From CALBPI01 sp039821605 (GTDB lineage Bacteria; Pseudomonadota; Gammaproteobacteria; Steroidobacterales; Woeseiaceae): a stretch of 64,000 nucleotides of DNA. Of this stretch, positions 1-7,668 are shown piece by piece. How positions within the stretch are numbered: position 1 is the stretch's first letter; every line of letters begins with the position of its first letter. The DNA lies in NCBI GenBank assembly GCA_039821605.1, contig JBCBNV010000006.1:1-64000 (forward strand), in the 5' to 3' direction. The notes under the pieces are model-generated. The model searched no databases and was not told where the DNA came from. It saw nothing but the letters and a program-made list of their open reading frames with translations. Both the position numbers and the translations under genes were made by a program.

Positions 1-144
1 ATCTGGCTCGAGGGGTAGATCCTCCGGCAGGCGTCGGCGTTGACGCAAGCAGGGCGAGGAATGTAATTCCCTCTTTGGCACTCGTTTCTTTTGAACCAAT
101 TGCTGCGGCGATCGCCTCGGTAAATTGACTGGGGCCATCGCTCA

Positions 145-801
145 TTGGACGCGAAAGAAAACAACTTCGCCTACCTTTTTGTGGCAATGATCGTGCTGGT
201 CATCGGGATGCCGATTGCCCGCGATCTCACAGGAATCGACGTCCCGGTACTACAGGCCGTCCTGCAAACCTTCGTCCTTGTCATTGGCACAGGCAGTATG
301 CGGGCGGACCCGGTAGTTTTTCGTGCCAGCGTCGCACTGGTGGCACTCGGTGTATTGCTGCAACTGCTGCACCTCATGTACCGCATGCCTGTACTGGAGA
401 TCGGCGCAATGTCGTGCGTGTTTGTTTATCTACTCGTCATGATCGCAATCGCCATGCAGCAGGTGGTCACAGTGCAGGCGATCAACAGGAACCGTATTGT
501 CGGCAGCGTCTGCGTCTACCTGTTACTTGGGGTGTTGTGGGCAATTCTCTATCGCTTGCTGTTCCTGATCGCACCGGCGTCGTTTCGAGGCCTCAACGGC
601 AGCGAAGTCGACCTCGAAGCATTCACCTACTTCAGCTTCGTCACACTAACAACTCTTGGTTACGGCGATATCGTACCGGTCTCAGGAATGGCCCGTTCTC
701 TGGTGATACTCGAGTCTATGGCTGGACAGCTCTACATCGCAATCCTGGTTGCCGGCCTCGTAGGCGCCTACATCGCACAGCGTGTCGAGCAGCGCAACTA
801 G
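145..801 (+). CDS. Six-TM potassium/ion channel protein
   Basis: This 218-residue integral membrane protein resembles voltage-gated-type K+ channels. The pore signature TLGYGD is visible at residues 170-175, in a pore loop preceded by FSFVTLTT. About six hydrophobic segments can be seen: roughly 9-25, 33-50, 58-78, 88-106, 118-142 and 183-212, with the pore loop between the last two. I see no cytoplasmic RCK/TrkA-N domain and no arginine-rich S4 helix, so it is a minimal channel; ion selectivity for K+ is inferred from GYG. The longest frame starts with TTG at 145; an in-frame ATG lies at 187 but would remove the first TM segment, so I kept TTG. The gene stands alone, about 370 bp from the 3' end of tRNA-Arg. 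Confidence 0.8.
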   Translation: MDAKENNFAYLFVAMIVLVIGMPIARDLTGIDVPVLQAVLQTFVLVIGTGSMRADPVVFRASVALVALGVLLQLLHLMYRMPVLEIGAMSCVFVYLLVMIAIAMQQVVTVQAINRNRIVGSVCVYLLLGVLWAILYRLLFLIAPASFRGLNGSEVDLEAFTYFSFVTLTTLGYGDIVPVSGMARSLVILESMAGQLYIAILVAGLVGAYIAQRVEQRN

Positions 802-1172
802 CCGCCTTCGCATGGGAAGCGCAGTATCCGTTGCATTAACGATGGGTTTGGCTTGCCGCCTCACTGATCGACGATAATTCTGAGTGGCTATCCTCGCTGG
901 TTACGTAATGATAACCCTAGCCAAGGTCTACCGAAGACGGGGCAGACCAAAAGATCAATAATCAGAAAAACTCTTACCCTGAGTGCTCAGGCCGGAGGGG
1001 GTAAGGTCAAGCGAATTAACTGATACGGGCACTTTCGAAAGACACACGCATATTTCTTGGTGGCACAATTTGGTCGCCTATGCTGTCATCGGTTTTGGGC
1101 ACCGTTTGGGCACCACATGGGCACCGCCGCTATTCGCGTCGCAGTGAGAGCGACGTAACCATTTCAAAAAAT
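802..1172. other. Gene-free stretch flanking the tRNA 3' end
   Basis: No convincing ORF is present in these 371 bases. The part next to the tRNA is AT-richer than its surroundings and holds a short tandem motif (see the repeat at 1096-1128). The 3' side of a tRNA is where tyrosine-integrase elements insert, but no integrase gene is visible in this window. Confidence 0.5.
1096..1128. repeat. Three 11-bp direct repeats TGGGCACCNNN
   Basis: The octamer TGGGCACC occurs at 1096, 1107 and 1118, exactly 11 bp apart, about 45 bp beyond the 3' end of the tRNA-Arg gene. Phasing at one helical turn on the integration side of a tRNA resembles arm-type integrase or iteron binding sites; that role is inference. 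Confidence 0.6.
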
Positions 1173-1249
1173 TGGCGCGCCCGACAGGATTCGAACCTGT
1201 GACCCCTGCCTTCGGAGGGCAGTGCTCTATCCAGCTGAGCTACGGGCGC
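1173..1249 (-). tRNA. tRNA-Arg (anticodon CCG)
   Basis: The minus strand folds as a 77-nt tRNA. The acceptor stem GCGCCCG pairs with CGGGCGC. The D-arm contains AGCTCAGCTGGATAGAGC, the anticodon stem is CTGCC/GGCAG with loop CTCCGAA, and the T-arm carries GGTTCGAATCC. The anticodon read from the loop is CCG, which decodes the arginine codon CGG. The 3' CCA is encoded in the DNA (TGG at 1173-1175 on the plus strand). The longest ORF of the next gene starts inside this tRNA, one reason to place that gene's start downstream. Confidence 0.96.
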
Positions 1250-1365
1250 CGCGCAGGGCAAGATATTACGCCTTCGGCAGGTTGCCGGCCAGCGTGGCGG
1301 GATGGCCACTCCAGCGCTGCGTTATAGTCGGTTGCAGGAGATGCTGCGGACAGGAGCGTCGTCGC

Positions 1366-3441
1366 ATGCGCAAGCAACTGGGTTTCCTGATCCTAGGGGC
1401 CGCCTTGGGTGCCCTGGGCGCCTATGCGCTCACCGACCGCCGCGTTGACGCTGCGTTCTCGGCCGCGCCAGAGCGTGATATCGGCGAAGTCTCGCCCCTG
1501 TCCGTGCAGGCTGCCGAACAGCACCGCGCCGAGCGCTACGCCGAGATCACAACGATCGCCGAAACGCTCGCGTTGCCCACCGACTTCGCGCAGACCGAGG
1601 CCTTGTATGTCATTGCGGGGCGCTCGAGCTCGGCAGAGCTTCAGGATCTCATCTACGACGCGGCCCGGATCAGCGAACGGCTCGACCGCAGTGCCGCGCT
1701 GCAGATTCTGTTTCTGAGGCTGACCGAACTTGACCCCATGTCGGCCGTGGCCATCGCGCAGTCACCGGCGTTCGCCAACGAGCGCGGCTTCGAGCGGGCC
1801 GTCTGGGAAAACTGGGGCCGTGTTGATCTCGATGCTGCACTGGATGCCGCGTCGGGACTCTCTGGCGCTGACCGCCGCCGCGCAGCGCGGTCCCTGTATG
1901 CCTCGTTGCGCGGTATCGACGACACGCAGGCGCAGTACATCGAGTCGACACTGGGCATAGCGCCCGACAGCAACGCCCGGATGCTGCGCATCGCAGCACT
2001 GGCCCAGGACAGTCCGGTCGAGGCGCTGGCCTACGTGGAGTCTTTTCCGAATACGCAAGAGCGCTATCAGTACGCGTCATCACTGGCGATGACGTTGGCG
2101 CAGCGTTTGGGCCCCGAGCAGGCCAGCCAGTACTCGGAACTGATTCAAGACGAGCTGGTGCGCCAGGTCTATGTGGCGACACTCAACAACTTGCGTGCAC
2201 GCAACGACCCCGCATCCGCACTGGAGCGTGTTCTGTCCGACCGCATCACCGATCAGTCGCGCCGCTCGGCCGCCCAGGCCTACCAACAGCTCGTGGCGCA
2301 AGACCTGGATGCGGCGGAGACTTGGTTCCAGCGGGCGAGCGACCCGCGCCTCAAGGATACCTTCGGTCAGCTTCTCGCCGCGCGCATGGCCGCGGAAGAC
2401 CCGACAAGGGCGCTCGCCTGGGTCAAGGCCAACGACACCGGTCGCCAGCACAAGCTCTTGGGCACCGTGCTCACTCAGGTCGCACGAAACGACCCGGAGC
2501 TGGCCCTCATGGAGGCGCAGACGATAGCCCACTATCAAACGCGCGAGAGCACGCTGTCTTCGGTCATGCGCAGCGTGGCAAGCGACGATCCGGTACGCGC
2601 TGCGCAGCTGATCGAGATGTTGGGCGACTCCGGCAGTCGCCAGAGTCTCATCACGCTCGTAGCGCAACAGTGGGCACAACGCGATTGGCGATCGGCTTAC
2701 GACTGGATCGACAGCACCGACGTGCCCAATCGGCGTGCCGCGCTCGACTCGATAGGAACGACGCTCTTGAACAAGGATCTCGATGCCGCAGCAGAGCTGC
2801 TCACGCGGCTTCCCGAATCGAGCAGCGCGTCACTGCGACTGCAGATCGCCAGCCGCTACGCACAACAACGCTCGGTCGCAGAGGCCGAGCGCTTCGTCAG
2901 CCAATTCGCGGGCGATGCCGACTACGCGCAGTTGCTTGGCAACGTGGCCACGGCCGCAGCGGCGCAGGATTCGACGGCGGCCATTCGAATCGCGCGACGC
3001 ATCGAGTCGGCGGAGCTGCGAGACCGCATCTACAGCGAAACGCTGTCGCAACAGGCGAACCGCGATCCCCTGGGGGCGATGCAGCAACTCGACCTGATCA
3101 GTACCGAGGCCGCGCGCAGCAGCGCCATGCAAATGATCATCAACCGCTGGCAGCGCAGCGACCCGACCGCCGCGATGGATTACGTCGAGAATCTGCCGGC
3201 CGGACAGACCCGTGACATGGGGATCAGCACGGCCATTCGCAGCCTGGAACCGGGGTCAGATCGCGCCATGGCGTTGGCACGTAGCATTGCGAACGCGCAG
3301 TTGCGCCAGCAGACGATCATGAATCAGTTCTACCGGGTAGCCAGCAATGACCCCGCGCGCGCGCAACGGTTGCTGGGCAGCGTCGATCTCGATCCCGAGT
3401 ACCGACGCCAGATCCAGTCGATGATCGACAGCAACCGCTAA
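1366..3441 (+). CDS. Membrane-anchored alpha-solenoid repeat protein
   Basis: The start is placed at ATG 1366, preceded by CAGGAG at 1351-1356, because upstream in-frame sequence overlaps tRNA-Arg. The 691-residue product opens with a basic stretch and a hydrophobic helix (about residues 5-23, LGFLILGAALGALGAYAL), so it is probably a signal-anchored periplasmic protein. The rest is almost entirely helical and made of degenerate units of about 30-40 residues with a recurring (N/D)DP-x-x-A-L/A motif, for example in segments around NDPELALMEA, DDPVRAAQLI, SDPTAAMDYV and RDPLGAMQQL. This resembles TPR/HEAT-like solenoids used as protein-protein scaffolds. I see no catalytic motif and cannot name a family. 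It stands alone with its own ribosome binding site. Confidence 0.75.
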   Translation: MRKQLGFLILGAALGALGAYALTDRRVDAAFSAAPERDIGEVSPLSVQAAEQHRAERYAEITTIAETLALPTDFAQTEALYVIAGRSSSAELQDLIYDAARISERLDRSAALQILFLRLTELDPMSAVAIAQSPAFANERGFERAVWENWGRVDLDAALDAASGLSGADRRRAARSLYASLRGIDDTQAQYIESTLGIAPDSNARMLRIAALAQDSPVEALAYVESFPNTQERYQYASSLAMTLAQRLGPEQASQYSELIQDELVRQVYVATLNNLRARNDPASALERVLSDRITDQSRRSAAQAYQQLVAQDLDAAETWFQRASDPRLKDTFGQLLAARMAAEDPTRALAWVKANDTGRQHKLLGTVLTQVARNDPELALMEAQTIAHYQTRESTLSSVMRSVASDDPVRAAQLIEMLGDSGSRQSLITLVAQQWAQRDWRSAYDWIDSTDVPNRRAALDSIGTTLLNKDLDAAAELLTRLPESSSASLRLQIASRYAQQRSVAEAERFVSQFAGDADYAQLLGNVATAAAAQDSTAAIRIARRIESAELRDRIYSETLSQQANRDPLGAMQQLDLISTEAARSSAMQMIINRWQRSDPTAAMDYVENLPAGQTRDMGISTAIRSLEPGSDRAMALARSIANAQLRQQTIMNQFYRVASNDPARAQRLLGSVDLDPEYRRQIQSMIDSNR

Positions 3442-3566
3442 CGCACCGCAATCGTCCGCAAGACGCTGCGATTTGCGCATGACATCGAGCAGCGCGTCTC
3501 AGTATCATGTCGCGTCCCGACGGCACGTTGCCGTGCCCACGTCTCCCCAATCAACGGAACAGCACC

Positions 3567-3911
3567 TTGGAACTCACCGGAAAAATCACCCACGTCCTGC
3601 CCGAAAAGAAGGGCACCTCATCCCGCGGCGAATGGCGCAAGCAGGAATACGTCGTCGAAATCCCCGGCGACTACCCGAAGTCGGTCTGCTTCATGGTGTG
3701 GGGCGACAAGATCGACCAGTTCAAGATCACGGAAGGCGAATCGCTGACCGTGCACTTCGACCTCGAGAGCCGGGAGTACAACGGGCGCTGGTACACGGAC
3801 GTCAAGGCCTGGCGCGTGGAGCGCCCCGAAGCGCAGGCTGGCAACCAGGACGCACCGCCGCCCATGGATGAGGCCCCGCCGCCCGTCTTCGACGACGACA
3901 TCCCGTTCTAG
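3567..3911 (+). CDS. DUF3127 protein with SSB-like C-terminal tail
   Basis: This 114-residue protein belongs to the DUF3127 family (OB-fold-like, single-strand-binding-related), recognised by an N-terminus beginning ELTGKI and by the central segments RKQEYVVEIPGDYPKSVCF and YNGRWYTDVKAWR. I use TTG at 3567 because family members begin at this point; a longer frame opens at ATG 3507 but adds 20 unconserved residues. After about residue 85 the chain becomes Pro/Gln-rich and ends in DDDIPF, the same acidic-hydrophobic tip that bacterial SSB uses to recruit repair proteins. That end is directly visible. A role in DNA metabolism is inference. Confidence 0.82.
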   Translation: MELTGKITHVLPEKKGTSSRGEWRKQEYVVEIPGDYPKSVCFMVWGDKIDQFKITEGESLTVHFDLESREYNGRWYTDVKAWRVERPEAQAGNQDAPPPMDEAPPPVFDDDIPF

Positions 3912-3932
3912 TGCGCACCGGTGACGGCAAGC

Positions 3933-6683
3933 TTATCGCCCGACTCGTGGCGACGCCTTAACGGACGCGGGCGTCGACCGTGCACGCCGGAATCGTCGCA
4001 AGAGCTTGTCCGCCTCGATCGCCACGAAGCTCGGAATAAAGCACAGCAGAATTATGGGCCACCAGTCGGCCGGAATCGGTGCGGTCCGGAAGATCGCCGC
4101 TGCTCCGGGCACGAAGGTCGGCACAAGACGGATCAGCAGGCTTAGCGCAATACCAGCCAGCAACCAGCGGTTCGAGAACGGGTTGAAGGTGAACGCCGAG
4201 TCGTACACCGACCGCGCTGAGATCACGTAGCCGAAGTGCGCGAACAGGATGCCCCAGAACGCGGCTGTCTGAGCCTGTGTCAACCGGAGCGCATCGACCA
4301 CGACCCCGTCGACGACCGCAGCCGCACCAAAGTGGTAGTAGACGAGAAAGCCGGGAATCGAGATCGCGAGCCCGATGACGAACACGCGCTGAAGAAACAG
4401 GGGGTTCATGATTCGCGCCGTGGGATCACGTGGCTTCTGTCGCAACAGGTCGCGCTCCTTGCGCTCCATCATGAGCGGCATCGTCAACAGCACCGAGTCG
4501 AGCAGATTCACCCAGAGAATCTGCACCGGCTCGAGCACGAAACGAGCAGCGAACAAGGGCACGAACGCCGCCATGGCCACCGCGCCCATGATCAGCAACG
4601 CCTGTGCGGCATTGGTCGGCAGCGTGTAGAGAATGGCCTTTTGCAGGTTGTTCCAGGCGTGGCGCCCCTCCTCCACGGCCGCGACGATCGTGGCAAAGTT
4701 GTCGTCGGCCAGCACCATGTCGGAGGACTCCTTGGCGACCTCCGTGCCATTGATACCCATGGCGACGCCGATGTTGGCCGTCTTGAGTGCCGGCGCATCG
4801 TTGACGCCGTCTCCAGTCATGGCCACCACATGCCCGTTGGCCTTGAGCGCATCGGCAATCGACTTCTTGTGCTCCGGTGCCACGCGTCCGAACACGGAGA
4901 CCTCGTCGACGACGGCCGACAGCTCGCCGTCGGAAATGCGGGCCAGCTCCGTCCCCGTCATGACGCGACCCGCATCGATTCCGAGGTCGCGGGCGATGGC
5001 GCGTGCGGTGTCCGGGTGATCGCCCGTGATCATGATAATGCGGATACCCGCCTCCTTGCACTGGCGCACTGCGTCGAGCGCCTCCGCCTTGGGCGGGTCG
5101 ATCATGCCCTGAAGGCCCGCGAACACGAGGTCACTGAGGTCGGTCGACTTCAGGTCGGCGGTACCCGGCGGCAGCTCCTTGATGGCGAAACCGAGCGTGC
5201 GCAAGGCGTGGTCGGCATACTCGCTGGCCGCCGACAAGGCCGCCTCGGCGTCCAATTCGGTTGCCGACCCGTCGGCCGCTAGTGCACTCGAGCACATGCC
5301 GACGATCACCTCCGGCGCCCCCTTGACGAGAATGCGCCGACGCGCGTCGTCGCCGATCAGCACGGCCATGAATTTGGTCGCCGAGTCGAACGGGATTTCC
5401 TCGAACCGTCGCAACCCGTCGGGCACGAGACCCGCCTTGGCACCCGAGACGCGCAAGGCGATTTCTGTCGGGTCACCCACACCGCCCTCGGCGCCCACGT
5501 GCGCGTTGTTGCAGTAGAAGCCGCACTCGAGCAACTGCATAAACGCGGAATCGGGCGCGGGTGTGACGACGTCTTCGCCGCGCATGAACTGGCCCTCCAC
5601 ACGATAGCCCACCCCGGTCACACCCAGTCTCTCGCCGCCGGCATACACACTGACCACGGTCATGCGGTTCTCTGTCAGCGTGCCGGTCTTGTCGGCGCAG
5701 ATCACCGACGTGGCACCCAGCGTCTCCGCGGCCGGCAAGTGACGGACCAGCGCGTTGCGCCGCGCCATGACCAGACTCGACAGCGCGAGTACCGAGGTGA
5801 CGAGCGCCGGCAGCATTTCCGGAATGGCAGCAACGACCAGCGATACCGCGCCGAGAAAACTGTAGGACAGGGCGTAGCCGAGCCAGCCGCCGACGAAGAA
5901 GTTGATCGTGCCGATAACGAGAATGGCGACGATCAGGCGACTGACGAACGCGGCGAGCTGATGCTGCAATGGTGTCCGGGCGCCTGCCGACGCGGCCACC
6001 ATGCCTGCCACACGGCCAAATACCGTGCGTCGCCCCGTCTCGACGACCACACCACGGGCTGAGCCGCGCGTAATGAACGTCCCCGAGAATCCGGTGTTCG
6101 TCTGGTCGCCGGGAATCAGATCGGTCCCGGTCAGCGCAGCCGTCTGCTTGGCCACCGGTACTGATTCGCCGGTCAGCGACGCTTCATCGATATAGGTGTT
6201 GTTGACCTCGAGGAAGCGCAGATCGGCGGGCACTTTGTCGCCGCTCTCGAGCAGGACGATGTCGCCCGGCACGAGTTGCCGCGAAGGCAATCGCGTCTGC
6301 TGGCCGTCGCGCATCACAATGGCTTCCTGCACCATGAGTTCGCGCAGCGCATCGAGCGCACCACTGGCCTTCTCTTCCTGAACGTAGCCCAGAATCGCGT
6401 TGAACAGGACGACACCGGCAATCACGATGGTGTCGGGCAGCATATGGCTGCCGAATGCAGTCAACACGCCCGTGATCACCGCGGTCACGATGAGAATGAT
6501 GACCATCGGATCGTTGAACTGACTCAGGAACCGCTTCCAACGCGGCGTCCGCTCGAACGCGATCTCGTTGGCGCCGATCGTCTCCAGCCGCTCACGGGCC
6601 GCAACCGACGACAGGCCTTCCACACCCGAGTCGAGCGTCTTCAGCACCGCGTCGGTGTCGAGCTCATACCATGTGGCGCTCAT
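3933..6683 (-). CDS. P-type cation-transporting ATPase (P2-like)
   Basis: A 916-residue P-type ATPase of normal length for P2/P3 pumps. Landmarks in order: N-terminal cation-ATPase domain (about 5-75), TGES dephosphorylation motif (171-174), membrane motif IPEMLP (287-292), phosphorylation site DKTGTLT with Asp331, TGDHPDTARAIA, and TGDGVNDAPALK of the hinge. About ten TM helices are expected: two pairs before the catalytic loop and six at the C-terminus. The ion is uncertain: the overall layout is PacL/SERCA-like, but PEML is seen in MgtA-type Mg pumps, where Ca pumps have PEGL. The M5/M6 residues (YTLPTNAAQ, NLLDSVLLT) also lack the classical Ca-binding pattern. It is a single gene, divergent from the acetyltransferase. 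Confidence 0.9.
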   Translation of the reverse strand: MSATWYELDTDAVLKTLDSGVEGLSSVAARERLETIGANEIAFERTPRWKRFLSQFNDPMVIILIVTAVITGVLTAFGSHMLPDTIVIAGVVLFNAILGYVQEEKASGALDALRELMVQEAIVMRDGQQTRLPSRQLVPGDIVLLESGDKVPADLRFLEVNNTYIDEASLTGESVPVAKQTAALTGTDLIPGDQTNTGFSGTFITRGSARGVVVETGRRTVFGRVAGMVAASAGARTPLQHQLAAFVSRLIVAILVIGTINFFVGGWLGYALSYSFLGAVSLVVAAIPEMLPALVTSVLALSSLVMARRNALVRHLPAAETLGATSVICADKTGTLTENRMTVVSVYAGGERLGVTGVGYRVEGQFMRGEDVVTPAPDSAFMQLLECGFYCNNAHVGAEGGVGDPTEIALRVSGAKAGLVPDGLRRFEEIPFDSATKFMAVLIGDDARRRILVKGAPEVIVGMCSSALAADGSATELDAEAALSAASEYADHALRTLGFAIKELPPGTADLKSTDLSDLVFAGLQGMIDPPKAEALDAVRQCKEAGIRIIMITGDHPDTARAIARDLGIDAGRVMTGTELARISDGELSAVVDEVSVFGRVAPEHKKSIADALKANGHVVAMTGDGVNDAPALKTANIGVAMGINGTEVAKESSDMVLADDNFATIVAAVEEGRHAWNNLQKAILYTLPTNAAQALLIMGAVAMAAFVPLFAARFVLEPVQILWVNLLDSVLLTMPLMMERKERDLLRQKPRDPTARIMNPLFLQRVFVIGLAISIPGFLVYYHFGAAAVVDGVVVDALRLTQAQTAAFWGILFAHFGYVISARSVYDSAFTFNPFSNRWLLAGIALSLLIRLVPTFVPGAAAIFRTAPIPADWWPIILLCFIPSFVAIEADKLLRRFRRARSTPASVKASPRVGR

Positions 6684-6968
6684 CTATGTCCCCGGTTCGG
6701 TTGTGGCGCAATCCCGCGCTCAGGTTCGCGCGTGCCGATCTGCAGCGCGGTTCATTTTTTCGAGCACCCCACAGGCTGTCAACGACCCGACGGTATGTAG
6801 TTCCCGAACTTGCAAATCGTGAGAATCAGGCGTTTCGGGCAGGCCGAGGCCCGCCACAGTCGCGGGAAGGTGCCATCGAATCGGGCGCCAAATCGACTGG
6901 CGCGCTCAAATTGTGATGGGCTATGTTGAGGGCGCTGGCCCTGCCGAGACTATAGGCACTCCTCGGAG

Positions 6969-7592
6969 ATGACGCGGGACAAACACATACTGCTGCGACC
7001 GGCAGCCCCGGACTACGAGGAAGGCATGGCGTTCGCGCGCTACATGGATCAGGCCGCGGACGGCTTTTTTCGCGCCCTGCTTGGCAAGAACATCGGGCCG
7101 ATCATGGCAACCGCGTTCCTCGAGCCGAACCACTCGCTTTCCTACGAGTCCGTCACGTTTGCGGTTCGGGATGGCAAGCTCATTGGCATGAGCTCCGCCT
7201 ACACGGGCGCCCAATTGCGCGGGTTCTCCGATGAGCCGATCGAGCGGGCCGCGGGGCGATTCAATCTCCGATTCCTGTGTATGAGTGTGCTCTTCTCGCC
7301 AATCATGCGTGTTTTGAACACAGTCGCCGAGGCGGACCTCTACCTCCAGGGCCTGGCCGTGGATCCGACCCTCCGAAGTTCCGGCGTCGGCTCAATGCTC
7401 CTTGCCGATCTCGAGGGGCGGGCCCAACGCATCGGGGCATCGAGACTCTGCCTCGACGTGGCAGCCAGGAACGAGCGCGCGCAGGCGTTGTATGCCCGCA
7501 GGGGCATGGTCGAATGCTCGCGATGGCCGAGTATCGGCATGATGCGCCCAGTGCTCATTCGCATGTGCAAGGCGGTCCAAAGCACGGCTTAG
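6969..7592 (+). CDS. GNAT family N-acetyltransferase
   Basis: This 207-residue protein has the GNAT acetyl-CoA-binding motif A near residue 125 (LAVDPTLRSSGVGSML, with the R/Q-x-x-G-x-G/A type pyrophosphate loop) and a following helix plus the segment ARNERAQALYARRGM typical of motif B. The N-terminal half carries the acceptor-binding region and cannot be assigned to a substrate. The ATG at 6969 begins shortly after a 285-bp intergenic region shared with the divergent P-type ATPase gene. The hydrogenase genes begin about 75 bp downstream on the same strand, but no functional tie is evident. Confidence 0.85.
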   Translation: MTRDKHILLRPAAPDYEEGMAFARYMDQAADGFFRALLGKNIGPIMATAFLEPNHSLSYESVTFAVRDGKLIGMSSAYTGAQLRGFSDEPIERAAGRFNLRFLCMSVLFSPIMRVLNTVAEADLYLQGLAVDPTLRSSGVGSMLLADLEGRAQRIGASRLCLDVAARNERAQALYARRGMVECSRWPSIGMMRPVLIRMCKAVQSTA

Positions 7593-7668
7593 GCTTCGTA
7601 GCGGCATGGCATAACTACGTATTCGCGCGCCGGGACTACACCAGTATAAGTGAGTGGGTCTCTGGGTG

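Noticed and set aside
4236..5282. Plus-strand ORF inside the P-type ATPase gene
   Set aside because: It is antisense to conserved ATPase motifs and rich in Arg/His/Asp without a fold-like pattern.
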